Position numbers and translations under genes: made by a program. DNA of 64,000 nucleotides from JAXGZG01 sp040771825 (lineage in GTDB: Bacteria; Bacillota; Sulfobacillia; Fermentithermobacillales; Fermentithermobacillaceae): assembly GCA_040771825.1 (NCBI GenBank), contig JAXGZG010000004.1:124001-188000 (forward strand), written 5' to 3'. Below the pieces are notes generated by a model. That model worked only from the letters and a program-made list of their open reading frames with translations. It searched no databases and was not told the origin of the DNA. Of the stretch, positions 16,524 to 25,642 are shown in pieces (position 1 is the stretch's first letter; each line of letters starts with the position of its first letter).

Positions 16524-17462
16524 ATGTACTGGCAAGGAAACGCTAGGACTGACTTGGCAGTGGAACGTGCCCAGATATTGAACCGCCAGGCCGGCCAACC
16601 CATGCCCGGCCTGAACATTCACGAAGAAACCATAGAAAACATGAGACTAACAAGAGTACAGGTGGCCACCCCTGAAGCAGGGAGGCAAGTAGGAAAACCT
16701 CCCGGGCGTTACTTTACATTAGAGTGCTCCGACCTCCGGTTTAGGAGTAGGACCACGCTAAAGGCCGTGGCTGAAATAGTGGCCAGGGAGATCACCCAGT
16801 TGGCGTCGCTTCCCAGAAAGGGAGACGTGCTCATCGTGGGTCTGGGAAACTGGCAGGCCACTCCCGATGCCCTGGGACCACGAGTCATCTCCCAATTAAT
16901 GGTAACCCGGCATATTCGAGAGTATGTGCCTCAGGAACTCGGCGGGAGACTGAACCCTGTTGCCGCCATCTCCCCTGGAGTCTTGGGCATAACCGGCATG
17001 GAAACCATCGACATCGTGAAAGGCATCGTCCAACAAGTGAAACCTGAACTGGTAATCACGGTTGACGCCTTAGCCGCCAGATCGCCTTCAAGACTCTTGA
17101 CTACGATTCAAGTGGCAGACACGGGCATACAACCCGGCTCCGGAGTAGGTAACAAGCGTCCTGGCATCAACATGGAAAGCCTTGGGGTGCCTGTGTTGGC
17201 CATCGGAGTCCCCACAGTGGTATCCGGGGCCGCCATAGCCCAGGACGCGCTAGATAGCTACTTCACCAAATACAACCCCCACGGCCGGGCAACCTTGGAT
17301 TCGGTAACGGACTTCCTTACTAAAGACGTAGCCGATCTCATGGTGACCACCAAGGATATCGACGTTGAGATTATGGAGATGTCAAAACTTCTGGCTTCGG
17401 CACTAAACCGCGCTACCCAACCTGCAATCAGCGAGGAGGAGATGATGGACTACTTGCAGTAG
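16524..17462 (+). CDS. gpr: Germination protease GPR
   Basis: Spore endopeptidase that degrades small acid-soluble spore proteins during germination; made as a zymogen in the forespore. Family stretches are ARTDLAVE at the N-terminus (the pro-region cleavage area), VLIVGLGNWQATPDALGP, SPGVLGITGMET, ITVDALAARSPSRL and GVGNKRPGINMESLGVPVLA. The aspartates of the unusual aspartic-type active site lie in these blocks. GAGGAGG precedes the ATG. Length 312 is slightly shorter than the Bacillus enzyme. A target SASP is encoded about 3 kb away. Confidence 0.95.
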   Translation: MYWQGNARTDLAVERAQILNRQAGQPMPGLNIHEETIENMRLTRVQVATPEAGRQVGKPPGRYFTLECSDLRFRSRTTLKAVAEIVAREITQLASLPRKGDVLIVGLGNWQATPDALGPRVISQLMVTRHIREYVPQELGGRLNPVAAISPGVLGITGMETIDIVKGIVQQVKPELVITVDALAARSPSRLLTTIQVADTGIQPGSGVGNKRPGINMESLGVPVLAIGVPTVVSGAAIAQDALDSYFTKYNPHGRATLDSVTDFLTKDVADLMVTTKDIDVEIMEMSKLLASALNRATQPAISEEEMMDYLQ

Positions 17463-17511
17463 GACACCGCGACCCGGCAGTATCCAAAAGCGCATCAGAC
17501 TGGCCCAGGTG

Positions 17512-18315
17512 TCAACCGGCAATCTGCTTAGTCTCAAAAGCGCGCACTGTGAGGCACAAGAGAAAAACGGATATGACAGCGGGGATAACCAAGTCAGCCA
17601 CCGCTATCTTCCCATGGAGCAAGATGGCGGCCGCATCAACTCGGGCATAGGGAAGAACCTTCCTTAGAGTCGAAAGGATGCCTGTGGCGCTTTCTATCAT
17701 GCTGTTAAGGAAGAAGAGACACGTCACGATTCCTGCGCATGCCCCCACCGCCCGCGAGTACTCGTCTATGAAAATGGATACAAGGAACAACAGGGTTCCT
17801 ATCTCGATGTTCACGAGGACGGTGTTGAGACTTGCCAGGAAGTATGGTCCCGGTTGAGCTTCTTTGCCAGCCGCCGCTAACAAGACAATCCATTGAAATA
17901 GCGCCAAAACCGAGAGATTGGTCACCAATCCAAGCCAGCGAGCACCCACTAGAACTCTTCTAGATACAGGAAGTCCGAGCAGAAACTCGGAACTGCGCTC
18001 ATCAACTTCCCTAGAGACTAGCCCGGGAACGTACGTGGCCAAAAAAATGACAAATGCTATGGCAACGACGCCGCCGTATTCCATTGATGCCACATATGTG
18101 TCGAAGGTGTTCACGCTGCCGGCCCCAAAGAGCGTGCGGATGTAAGGTGGCATAACGCCAACCATCTCCGCAAAATCCTGAAGTGCTCCTGAAGCAGCCA
18201 TCAGATTGTACATGGCAACCATCATCCAGGTCAGAAAGCCCAAAGTGATGCACCACGTCAGAATAGTGCCGCGTTGGGACCTCATGTGCTGTTTGAACAG
18301 CGTGATCGCTGTCAT
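17512..18315 (-). CDS. ABC transporter permease (second of a pair)
   Basis: Membrane subunit of an ABC-2-type exporter, 267 residues with about six hydrophobic segments. The motif VSREVDERSSEFLLGLPVSR is the cytoplasmic coupling region seen in Nat/bacitracin-type permeases and is paralleled in the neighbouring permease by AEVDRRTADFLLALPVGR. I use the ATG at 18315 (MTAITLFKQH); longer readings overlap the upstream gene. It ends the operon. Substrate unknown. Confidence 0.82.
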   Translation of the reverse strand: MTAITLFKQHMRSQRGTILTWCITLGFLTWMMVAMYNLMAASGALQDFAEMVGVMPPYIRTLFGAGSVNTFDTYVASMEYGGVVAIAFVIFLATYVPGLVSREVDERSSEFLLGLPVSRRVLVGARWLGLVTNLSVLALFQWIVLLAAAGKEAQPGPYFLASLNTVLVNIEIGTLLFLVSIFIDEYSRAVGACAGIVTCLFFLNSMIESATGILSTLRKVLPYARVDAAAILLHGKIAVADLVIPAVISVFLLCLTVRAFETKQIAG

Positions 18316-18326
18316 CTCGGCACCCC

Positions 18327-19130
18327 CTACGTCTCTACCTGTTTGGACTCGAAAGTAACCACGGAAAGCCATAGCATCGCCTGAGACATGAAGATTAACA
18401 CCAAGACGTCACCTAGGAGCAGGCCGCCCCGGACAAGAATGTTGAAGGGATCAAAATAGCTGAAAGGATTCCATGCCCTGGCTATTCTCGGCACGGAAGC
18501 CACCTGCATGCCGAAATCCACTGCCCAGAGGGCACCTGCTCCTGCCAAAGACCCTTTTACGGCTTGCCCATAGTCTCCGACTCTAAGAGATACTAGCATC
18601 GCCATAGACCCTACTGCGACGCCCAGAAGCCAGGCCTCAGCTATCACCCAGAAGTACCCCTGATACTTGCCCGAAACCCCGTAAAACGCGAGCCCTCCGC
18701 ACAATGCGCTCCACGTAACCAGCGCCAGAATCGCCGAATTCAGAACCATTACCCACCACCTGGATATGATAACTTGCTGCCTGCCAACGGGAAGGGCCAG
18801 AAGAAAGTCGGCTGTCCTGCGGTCGACCTCGGCGCCAACCGACGAAACCGCAAGCAAACTAGCGTAGATAGGTAAAGCAATTGCCATCCAAAAACCGATT
18901 TTGGCCTGAACCAAACTGTCGATAGCGGAAAGTCCCGGCGCCACTCCGAAAAGCCCCCGCAATCCGGGCGGCACCTTCTCGGCAAGTTTCAACATGAACC
19001 CGCCGAGAGCATTGCCCGACTCCATAGGCTTTGAGGTTGCGGCAAGGGCCCAAGCCATAAGCCCATTTATGCCAGACCAGCTGACCAATCCGGAGCCGTG
19101 AATTCGGAAGTACTGCCTGAATAGGATCAT
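18327..19130 (-). CDS. ABC transporter permease (first of a pair)
   Basis: Membrane protein of 267 residues with about six predicted helices, paralogous to the downstream permease: both share a sequence like EVDRRTADFLLALPVGR after the second or third helix. The ATG at 19130 (MILFRQYFRIHG) is one base past the ATPase stop codon, so it is translationally coupled to it. The two permeases probably form a heterodimer with the ATPase. Substrate unknown. Confidence 0.82.
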   Translation of the reverse strand: MILFRQYFRIHGSGLVSWSGINGLMAWALAATSKPMESGNALGGFMLKLAEKVPPGLRGLFGVAPGLSAIDSLVQAKIGFWMAIALPIYASLLAVSSVGAEVDRRTADFLLALPVGRQQVIISRWWVMVLNSAILALVTWSALCGGLAFYGVSGKYQGYFWVIAEAWLLGVAVGSMAMLVSLRVGDYGQAVKGSLAGAGALWAVDFGMQVASVPRIARAWNPFSYFDPFNILVRGGLLLGDVLVLIFMSQAMLWLSVVTFESKQVET

Positions 19131-19131
19131 C

Positions 19132-20031
19132 TCAAGCGCCCCCCCGCAGTGATGCGCTTTGACCATAGAACGATAGAAACACTTCCTCTAGAGGGGGATC
19201 GGAGATCGACAGGTCGACTATGTTCAGGCTATTAAGCGATTCAAGAAGCGAGGAAAGCGGGCCCGCATAGGTGAATCTCACCTTGCGCCCGTCCTGCCTC
19301 ACATCGGAGATACCCGTAAGAGCAGTTATCCCTGACCAATCACCCGAAGCTTCAAAAGAGACAAACTTCACCCGCTGCTTTTTCAGGTTCTCGATACTGT
19401 CGACGGCTATCACCTCGCCATCTCTGATGATGCCGACTCTGTGGGCCACTGCTTCAACCTCCAAGAGATCGTGAGAAGACATGAACACGGTCTTGCCGCG
19501 TTTGGCTTCATCCAGAATAAGGGATCTTACGGTCTCCTGAACCAGGGGGTCTAGCCCTGTTATGGGCTCATCTAGGATCAAGACATCCGGGTCATGGGCA
19601 AGAGCGTTGATGATGGCGATCTTCTGGCGGTTTCCCCGGCTCAGCGTCTTGAACTTGCGGTGCAAATCCACATCGAGTCTAGTCGCAAGGTCCTGGATCC
19701 TTCCGCCGTCTTTAATCCCGCGCACCCTCATGGCAAAGTCCAAGTTCTGCGATCCTGTGAGCGAGCCGTAAAGGGCCGGATCGCTGGCTAAATACCCGAC
19801 TATCGAGAGAACCTTCTGCTTGTCACGGACAATATCGAGCCCTAGAATGGTGGCAGACCCCGCGGTGGGTGACAAAAACCCCATGAGCGTGCGTATGAGA
19901 GTAGTCTTCCCTGCCCCGTTTGGCCCCAAAAACCCGAAGACCTCTCCCTTTTTGACCTCTAGATCAGCGTGCTTTACTCCTTTGCCATTGCGATAGAGAT
20001 GCCCCAGACCCTTTAGCTCTATTGCATTCAC
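19132..20031 (-). CDS. ABC transporter ATP-binding protein
   Basis: ATPase of the exporter, 299 residues. It shows Walker A GPNGAGKTT, a Q-loop, signature LSRGNRQK, Walker B VLILDEP and the switch histidine in SSHD. The C-terminal 80 residues (FEASGDWSGITALTGISDVR onward) form the DUF4162-like extension common in ABC-2 exporters. The GTG at 20031 lies seven bases after GGAGG; the longer frame upstream overlaps the acetyltransferase gene. First of a three-gene operon with two permeases. Confidence 0.92.
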   Translation of the reverse strand: MNAIELKGLGHLYRNGKGVKHADLEVKKGEVFGFLGPNGAGKTTLIRTLMGFLSPTAGSATILGLDIVRDKQKVLSIVGYLASDPALYGSLTGSQNLDFAMRVRGIKDGGRIQDLATRLDVDLHRKFKTLSRGNRQKIAIINALAHDPDVLILDEPITGLDPLVQETVRSLILDEAKRGKTVFMSSHDLLEVEAVAHRVGIIRDGEVIAVDSIENLKKQRVKFVSFEASGDWSGITALTGISDVRQDGRKVRFTYAGPLSSLLESLNSLNIVDLSISDPPLEEVFLSFYGQSASLRGGA

Positions 20032-20047
20032 GAGATCACCTCCAGAC

Positions 20048-20563
20048 TTAATGGGGCAAAGGCTTTTCGGCGGGCCAACTGTGAATCTTGAAGCGTCTCC
20101 CAAGAAGAGCGATTTCAGCCTTGGGCGGTGTCTCATGGAAGTTCTTCCGCAGTTCGATGGTGTTCAGATATTCGTACCCGTGGTCTAAGACAAAATCCAA
20201 AGCGCCTAAGTTGGCGGGAACGACGTCAAGAAACAGAGAGCGAGCGCCCCTGGACTGAGCCCACTCCTCCGCCCACTCAAGAACACGCCCGCCAATACCC
20301 ATGCCCCGCCTGCGCTCATCCACAACCATGTCCTCAATCCAGTAGACATCGCAATCTTGGCGGAAACGTAAAAGTCCCAGGAGCTGGCCGCCTTCATCCA
20401 GTCCGAACAGCAGCCCGCCATTCAGCCATTCCTCCCAGATCTCGCACGCTTCATCTTGGGCGACTACTCGCGACGTTGAAGTGCAACTGGAGTGATGCTC
20501 AAAAAACTGGGAAATGAGGCCAATAGCCTGTTGGGAGTCGGCAGGGCCAAGAAGTCGCATCAT
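20048..20563 (-). CDS. GNAT family N-acetyltransferase
   Basis: Acetyl-CoA-dependent acetyltransferase of 171 residues. The acetyl-CoA loop reads RRRGMGIGGRVLEW after the beta-4 strand IEDMVVDE, and the C-terminal strand/helix ARSLFLDVVPANLGALDFVLDHGYE (read in parts) follows the fold. The ATG has AAGGAG nine bases upstream. It begins just before the ABC operon and may be its first gene. Substrate unknown. Confidence 0.85.
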   Translation of the reverse strand: MMRLLGPADSQQAIGLISQFFEHHSSCTSTSRVVAQDEACEIWEEWLNGGLLFGLDEGGQLLGLLRFRQDCDVYWIEDMVVDERRRGMGIGGRVLEWAEEWAQSRGARSLFLDVVPANLGALDFVLDHGYEYLNTIELRKNFHETPPKAEIALLGRRFKIHSWPAEKPLPH

Positions 20564-20636
20564 GAGTCATGTCTCCTTTGGCTGCGATTGCGGTAACACT
20601 TTCGACAAGGGGGCTTTCTACACCTCCCCATTATAG

Positions 20637-20662
20637 AAAAGGGCAGCCCATAGGCTGCCCTT
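20637..20662 (-). terminator. Rho-independent terminator of the SASP gene
   Basis: GGGCAGCC and GGCTGCCC pair around CATA, followed on the minus strand by TTTTCTAT. It lies about 20 bases past the SASP stop codon. Confidence 0.82.
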
Positions 20663-20682
20663 AATGCAAACTCGTTTCTAGG

Positions 20683-20928
20683 CTAGTATTGCTTCTGGCC
20701 GGTCCCCACGGCGGAGAACCTGCCCGAGGCCAGGCTCTGCTCAGCAAGTTCGATCATGCGCCTGACCATGTGACCGCCTACCGCGCCGCAAGTTCGTGAC
20801 GGAATGTCTCCCCAGTAACCGGCCGGAGGCTGAATTCCCAACTCGTTAGCAACCTCATTCCGGAAGCTGTCAAGGGCCGCACGAGCCTCGGGCACTACCG
20901 CTATATTCCTCTTCTGCCCAGTACCCAC
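20683..20928 (-). CDS. Alpha/beta-type small acid-soluble spore protein
   Basis: DNA-binding protein that saturates spore DNA and protects it. The core ALDSFRNEVANELGI contains the GPR cleavage region (variant of EIASE), followed by TCGAVGGHMVRRMIELAEQ, the second conserved helix. The GTG start lies seven bases after GGAGG. Length 81 is typical. Oddly, both ends carry the same short sequence, GTGQK (residues 2-6 and near the C-terminus). A forespore promoter and terminator frame it as a single-gene unit. Confidence 0.93.
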   Translation of the reverse strand: MGTGQKRNIAVVPEARAALDSFRNEVANELGIQPPAGYWGDIPSRTCGAVGGHMVRRMIELAEQSLASGRFSAVGTGQKQY

Positions 20929-20956
20929 TGAATCACCTCCTCTCTTATTCGAAACT

Positions 20957-20986
20957 TATTATGTTCACTTGCGGCCCGGATATTCT
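20957..20986 (-). promoter_or_regulatory. Forespore (sigma-G/sigma-F type) promoter of the SASP gene
   Basis: AGAATA (20986-20981) and CATAATA (20963-20957) lie 17 bases apart on the minus strand. CATAATA fits the CATnnTA -10 consensus of sigma-G, expected for a SASP gene, and sits about 30 bases ahead of the start codon. Confidence 0.65.
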
Positions 20987-21007
20987 GGAAAAACGTGTCA
21001 TAAAACG

Positions 21008-23077
21008 CTACCTGGACATGCTGTAAGCCGCGAAACTGTCCCCGTATTTATTCTTCACCCGATTCAAAAGTCCAAGGTCTGCGGGGGTTCCCAATCCCTC
21101 TGATACCCTGCAGACAGTGAGTCTAGCTTGTTCCCTGGCTTCCTGAAGGGTTTCCAAAGATAACGATAGGTTCGAAAGGCGCGTTTCGCTTTCCCCACTT
21201 TGCCGGGAGCCAAAGAACTGACCGGGCCCTCGCTGCTCTAGGTCAAGCTCGGCAACCTGGAACCCGTCGGATGTTCTTTCCAAGGCTAAGAGCCGCTTTA
21301 GGCTCTGCGGGCTTTGGGAAGACGAGATCAGAAAGCAGTAAGACTGAGCCTGTCCGCGCCCAACGCGGCCCCTTAGCTGATGCAAAGACGCCAGCCCGAA
21401 AGAGTCAGCGTCCTCAACCACCATGCAAGTGGCGTTCTCCACATCCACGCCTACCTCGACCACAGTAGTAGAGACCAAAACGTCTATGGTCCCCGCTACG
21501 AACTGCTTCATAGTCTCATCAACCTGGCGTTTAGGGAGCGAGCCGTGAAGCAGGCCGATTCTGGCACCTTCCAGGTAGCCCGCCTGGAGTTCGTCCTTTA
21601 CTATCTCCGCCGCTTTCCGGGAGGTTTTGCCTTCCCTTATGACAGGACACACCACATACGCTTGGTGGCCGAAAGTCAGCTGGTCCATGACCTTCTTGTA
21701 CGCCAAGTGTCTCTTGGAACCTGCAAGCACCGACGTCTTTGGCGCCATCCTGCCTTCCGGCATGGCGTCGATAATCGAAATGTCCAAGTCGCCATAGAGA
21801 GTCAAAGCAAGAGAGCGCGGAATAGGCGTAGCGCTCATGACGAGAACATGGGGGACAAACGACTGAGAACTCACAGTCAGCGCTAGTCGCTGCTTGACGC
21901 CAAAACGATGCTGCTCGTCGGTGACCACCAAGCCAAGATTCCCCCAAGTGACGCCAGGTTCCAACATGGCGTGGGTCCCAACAAGGATCTGTATGTCCCC
22001 TCTGGCCAAGCCCTCTAGGGTCCGTCGTTTCTCCTTGGCGCCGAGGCTTCCCGATAGAAATCCGCAGGCAACGCCTGTGCCTACCAACTGCTCTATGGTT
22101 CTGCGGTGTTGTTCCGCCAACACTTCCGTAGGTGCTAGAAACGCCCCCTGATATCCGTTTTCTACAGCAGTCAAAAGAGCGTACAAAGCCACCACTGTCT
22201 TGCCGCTGCCCACATCGCCTTGAAGCAGGCGGTTCATCACCCGCCCGCTAGTCAGGTCTCGCCGCAGATCCTCTATGGCTCTCTTCTGAGCGCCGGTCAG
22301 CCTAAATGGCAAGCCCCGGACAAACTCATCCGACATACGGAACCGGGCAAACTTCTCCGGCCCTTTGGACCTTTGAACCTCTTCTCGCATTGACATAAGA
22401 CCAATCTGAAGGTACAACACCTCGCGGAAAGCGTGGGTCTTGCGAGCCTTGTTCCATTCCAACGCAGACTGAGGCGCATGAATGGCCCGATAGGCCTCCA
22501 ACTCGCCGAGGTAGCCCAAACGGCGCAGCATATCCCTTGGCACATCGGGCTCTAGTAACATGAGGCACTGCCCTAGGGCTTCCCCAATGATTTTGTGAAG
22601 GGCGGAAGATGTAAGACCTCTGGTCACGTGGTATATGGGGACAATGGGACCTTTCTCTACGGCTTCGTCTTCTACCCTCCAGATAGGATGCGCCATCTCA
22701 AGTCCGTTCCGGCGCCACTCCACACGGCCGGAAGCCAGGACCATCTGGCCTTTTCGAAGGTTCTGGTAAACGTAAGGCGTATTGTACCAGACCAGATGAA
22801 GCACATGCCCGCCGTCAGATATGCCTACCCTTAGAGCCCGCCCTCTTTGGCTCGGGACGAAAGATAGAGCAACGACTGTTCCCTGAACCGTGACCTCATC
22901 GCCTGGCCGTGCCAGGGCTATTGACGTGACTTTGGAGAAATCGTCAACCCTGAAAGGAAAGTGGTTCAAGAGATCCCTGACAGTGATGATGCCCAAACCC
23001 GCCAGAAGACCGGCCTTCTTTGGCCCGACGCCCTTTAGGTACCGGACAGAGTCGTCCAGGGAAATCGAGCTCCTCAT
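21008..23077 (-). CDS. recG: ATP-dependent DNA helicase RecG
   Basis: Branch-migration helicase that remodels stalled forks and Holliday junctions. An N-terminal helix-hairpin region (VRYLKGVGPKKAGLLAGLGI) precedes the OB-fold wedge domain, then Walker A in GDVGSGKT, the DEQH box (VVTDEQHRFGVKQR), SATPIPRSLALT and QLRGRVGRGQAQSYC. Length 689 is normal. The ATG overlaps the fakA stop (ATGA), as in the conserved fakA-recG pair of Bacillota. Confidence 0.97.
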   Translation of the reverse strand: MRSSISLDDSVRYLKGVGPKKAGLLAGLGIITVRDLLNHFPFRVDDFSKVTSIALARPGDEVTVQGTVVALSFVPSQRGRALRVGISDGGHVLHLVWYNTPYVYQNLRKGQMVLASGRVEWRRNGLEMAHPIWRVEDEAVEKGPIVPIYHVTRGLTSSALHKIIGEALGQCLMLLEPDVPRDMLRRLGYLGELEAYRAIHAPQSALEWNKARKTHAFREVLYLQIGLMSMREEVQRSKGPEKFARFRMSDEFVRGLPFRLTGAQKRAIEDLRRDLTSGRVMNRLLQGDVGSGKTVVALYALLTAVENGYQGAFLAPTEVLAEQHRRTIEQLVGTGVACGFLSGSLGAKEKRRTLEGLARGDIQILVGTHAMLEPGVTWGNLGLVVTDEQHRFGVKQRLALTVSSQSFVPHVLVMSATPIPRSLALTLYGDLDISIIDAMPEGRMAPKTSVLAGSKRHLAYKKVMDQLTFGHQAYVVCPVIREGKTSRKAAEIVKDELQAGYLEGARIGLLHGSLPKRQVDETMKQFVAGTIDVLVSTTVVEVGVDVENATCMVVEDADSFGLASLHQLRGRVGRGQAQSYCFLISSSQSPQSLKRLLALERTSDGFQVAELDLEQRGPGQFFGSRQSGESETRLSNLSLSLETLQEAREQARLTVCRVSEGLGTPADLGLLNRVKNKYGDSFAAYSMSR

Positions 23078-24771
23078 TCCGATGACACGATGTAGTAATA
23101 CAAAGGCTGACCGCCGTCCTGAAGTTCCACCTCAACGTCGGGAGAGAGAACGCGTCTCACGGCCATGGCCGCGCCCTCGCCTGTCTCTTGCGTGACGTCC
23201 TTGCCGCGGTAGATAGTGACAATCTCATGATCCGGCCTGACCATGGCAGATACTATGGAGACTAGGGTTTCCTCGGGGTTCTTGCCAACCATCTCTACCT
23301 TGCCGTCAATGAGGCCAAGTATGTCCCCTTGTCTCATGACATGCTTCCCGAATTTCCCGTTTCTTGCCGCAAAGGTCACTTCGCCTGTGCGCACTCTCTT
23401 TATGGCTTTTGCGGCCCGTTTGAGATTGTGCTCCATGTCCATGGACAGGTTCAGAGACAGAAGGGCTGACACCCCCTGCGGGATCGTCTTGGTTGGAATT
23501 ATGTACATGTTTCGCCCAGTTAGCTTCTTGGCTTGCTTAGCGGCTAGGAAGATGTTTCCGTTATTGGGCAAAAAGATGATCTTCTTTGCATTAACGGTCT
23601 TGACGGCTGCCGCCAGTTCGGCGGTGGAGGGATTCATGGTTGCGCCGCCCTCAATGACCAAGTCGCAACCCAAACTCTTCATGATCTCCGTCAGCCCAGA
23701 GCCCGCAACCACAGTAACGATCCCAGTTTCTTTAGGGGGAGTCACAGGGAGCCCGAATGTAGGCGCACTCAAAGTACCATGACTTGAGGCGCCGCCCACC
23801 GCGGTAGCGCTCCTTTTGGTGTTTAGAGTCATAGCCTCCTGAGCCTGTTCGACCATATTGTCGATGGTCACTTGGGACAAGGCGCCATACCGGAGACAGT
23901 AAGTCAGCACTTCACCCGGTACTTTGGTGTGCACATGCACCCTGGCGAGACTGTCGGACCCTACCACCAGAAGCGAATCTCCGTATGACTGGAGGTTCTC
24001 TCGGATTTCAGCTAGAGGCAAGCCTGTCCCTCTGAGAAGAAACTGGGTATCGTAAGGAAAGACTATATCTGTGGTATCCAGGGCTTCCGCATGGGTTGCG
24101 ACCTTTGTCACCGGGACGGCGTAAGATTCTGCTCCTGCAAGACTTCTCTTGCCTTCTGGAGAAAGCGCCAGCAGAGCACCTTCTAGTATGTAAACGAGTC
24201 CCTTTCCGCCGGCATCTACCACGCCTGCCTGCTTCAAAACAGGCAGCATTTCGGGAGTCGTCTCAAGCACTTCCTGGCCTCGAACTAAACTTGCCTGTAA
24301 AACCCCTTGGACAGTCTGTCCGTGGCCTCCGGCATCCTTGGCGCCATCACGCATTCCCCGCAAGACAGTAAGGATGGTACCTTCCACGGGTTTCATCACA
24401 GCTTTGTAGGCCGTGGAGACCGCCTCATCGAAGGCCATACCGATCTCCCATGAAGGCACAGAGTCCTTGCCTGCGAAATACCGGGCTATGCCGCGGAATA
24501 TCTGGGACAAAATGACGCCCGAATTTCCCCTGGCCCCCATAAGCGCGCCGTGACTTGCTAGTTCCGAAGCCCTCGAAAGGCTCGCCGGAGTCTCCTTTAC
24601 CACGCTTTCGGCGGCGGCTGAAAGCGTGAGATACATGTTGGTCCCGGTGTCGCCGTCAGGGACAGGGAAAACGTTCAGCGCGTCGACTTCTGCCTTGTGC
24701 TCCTGCAAATGCTCTGATGAAGAAGCGATTAGGTCTCGAAATAAAAGACCATCCAGTACCTGTTCAGTCAT
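23074..24771 (-). CDS. fakA: Fatty acid kinase FakA
   Basis: Phosphorylates fatty acids bound to FakB (DegV) proteins to acyl-phosphate. The N-terminal DhaL-type nucleotide-binding domain shows ALNVFPVPDGDTGTNMYLT, with the metal-binding aspartates, and GARGNSGVILSQI. The C-terminal half (GIVTVVAGSGLTEIMKSLG, FLPNNGNIFLAAKQA) is the DegV-interacting region. Length 565 is typical. It sits between asp23 and recG as in B. subtilis yloV. The DegV gene at 7.2-8.1 kb is a likely partner. Confidence 0.93.
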   Translation of the reverse strand: MTEQVLDGLLFRDLIASSSEHLQEHKAEVDALNVFPVPDGDTGTNMYLTLSAAAESVVKETPASLSRASELASHGALMGARGNSGVILSQIFRGIARYFAGKDSVPSWEIGMAFDEAVSTAYKAVMKPVEGTILTVLRGMRDGAKDAGGHGQTVQGVLQASLVRGQEVLETTPEMLPVLKQAGVVDAGGKGLVYILEGALLALSPEGKRSLAGAESYAVPVTKVATHAEALDTTDIVFPYDTQFLLRGTGLPLAEIRENLQSYGDSLLVVGSDSLARVHVHTKVPGEVLTYCLRYGALSQVTIDNMVEQAQEAMTLNTKRSATAVGGASSHGTLSAPTFGLPVTPPKETGIVTVVAGSGLTEIMKSLGCDLVIEGGATMNPSTAELAAAVKTVNAKKIIFLPNNGNIFLAAKQAKKLTGRNMYIIPTKTIPQGVSALLSLNLSMDMEHNLKRAAKAIKRVRTGEVTFAARNGKFGKHVMRQGDILGLIDGKVEMVGKNPEETLVSIVSAMVRPDHEIVTIYRGKDVTQETGEGAAMAVRRVLSPDVEVELQDGGQPLYYYIVSSE

Positions 24772-24773
24772 GG

Positions 24774-25154
24774 TTAGCTCCCCGAGTTTGCTTGTACCCT
24801 TATTCCTTGCACGTTAACTGTAACTTTTCTCACTGTCAGTCCAGTGGCATTCTCTACTGTATATCGCACTTTGTCCACGATCATCCTAGCTACTTCGGTG
24901 ATTCTGACTCCGTAGCCCAATACCACAGAGAGATCGATGTAAACCACATCTCCGTCAATGGACACCGACACCCCTCGAGATAAGTTCTCTTTGCCCAAAA
25001 GTTCGGAGATGCCATCTGTCATCTTGCGACCCGCCATTCCAACCACACCGTAACACTCAGTGGCTGCAGCGCCCGCAATTGTGGCAATAGCTTCTTCTGA
25101 TAATACCAGCCTTCCTAAGCTGGTCTCAACTTCTTTGCCTGATAACGGAGTCAC
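24774..25154 (-). CDS. Asp23/Gls24 family envelope stress protein
   Basis: Homologue of YloU/Asp23, a cytoplasmic protein associated with the membrane and cell-envelope homeostasis. The core ETSLGRLVLSEEAIATIAG is followed by AATECYGVVGMAGRKM, typical of the family. I use the GTG at 25154 because AAGGAAGG lies eight bases upstream and it yields the usual length of 126; the open frame continues to 25238. The gene ends two bases before fakA and diverges from rpmB. Confidence 0.88.
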   Translation of the reverse strand: MTPLSGKEVETSLGRLVLSEEAIATIAGAAATECYGVVGMAGRKMTDGISELLGKENLSRGVSVSIDGDVVYIDLSVVLGYGVRITEVARMIVDKVRYTVENATGLTVRKVTVNVQGIRVQANSGS

Positions 25155-25292
25155 TTTCGAATCCTTCCTTCGTACCCACAGTGTAAAGTCAGGGCGGGTC
25201 CATCTAAATTCTATGACGCTCTCGGCTTTTCCTCCCAACTGTCTTATGCTAGAATAAACAGGCTTTGAAAGTCGAGCAAGGAGGTCCTTTTT

Positions 25293-25484
25293 GTGCCTAA
25301 GTGCGAGATATGCGGCAAAACCAAATCAGTAGGCCATAGCGTCAGCCACTCAAACATCAAGACCAAGAGAACGTGGTCGCCTAACATCCAGAGAGTCCGC
25401 GCGGTTGTGGACGGACGTCCTTGCCGCGTCTATGCCTGCACCCAATGCCTTAGGTCGGGCCGGGTACAGCGTTTGGCAAAGTAA
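25293..25484 (+). CDS. rpmB: 50S ribosomal protein L28
   Basis: Large-subunit ribosomal protein. MPKCEICGKTKSVGHSVSHS is the usual N-terminus, with zinc-type cysteines in CEIC and CTQC, and SNIKTKRTWSPN follows. The GTG start has AAGGAGG seven bases upstream; an extended -10 (TGCTAGAAT, 25248-25256) lies upstream. The gene is monocistronic with its own terminator. Length 63 is normal. Confidence 0.96.
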   Translation: MPKCEICGKTKSVGHSVSHSNIKTKRTWSPNIQRVRAVVDGRPCRVYACTQCLRSGRVQRLAK

Positions 25485-25499
25485 TCTCTCTCCAAAAGA

Positions 25500-25536
25500 G
25501 AACACCTCTCACGGATTGGCCGCGAGAGGTGTTTTG
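25500..25536 (+). terminator. Rho-independent terminator of rpmB
   Basis: AACACCTCTC pairs with GAGAGGTGTT around a 13-base loop, followed by TTTT on the plus strand, 16 bases after the rpmB stop. It also lies just past the 3' end of the oppositely oriented spoVM. Confidence 0.85.
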
Positions 25537-25550
25537 GTTATTGGCTACTT

Positions 25551-25634
25551 CTAACGTCTGTACCCGAAGATGCCCAGAATAACCCTGACGACCCCCGAGA
25601 GCGCTCTTGGGACCCGCACCACACGCACTTTCAT
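25551..25634 (-). CDS. spoVM: Stage V sporulation protein SpoVM (27 residues)
   Basis: Very short amphipathic peptide that marks the curved forespore membrane and anchors the spore-coat scaffold through SpoIVA. The sequence starts MKVRVVRVPRALSGVVRVIL and ends GIFGYRR. It matches the B. subtilis peptide in length and in key positions: the proline at residue 9, the LxGxVRxxLG stretch and a basic end. Its position between rpe and rpmB is exactly that of spoVM in Bacillus. The ATG at 25634 has no adjacent ribosome site; AAGGAGG lies 36 bases upstream across a perfect hairpin. Confidence 0.88.
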   Translation of the reverse strand: MKVRVVRVPRALSGVVRVILGIFGYRR

Positions 25635-25642
25635 AGCGCATT

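Noticed and set aside
16413..16622. N-terminal extension of the YdcZ-type transporter
   Set aside because: It would overlap the start of gpr and has no family resemblance; the TTG at 16412 has a ribosome site and gives the right length.
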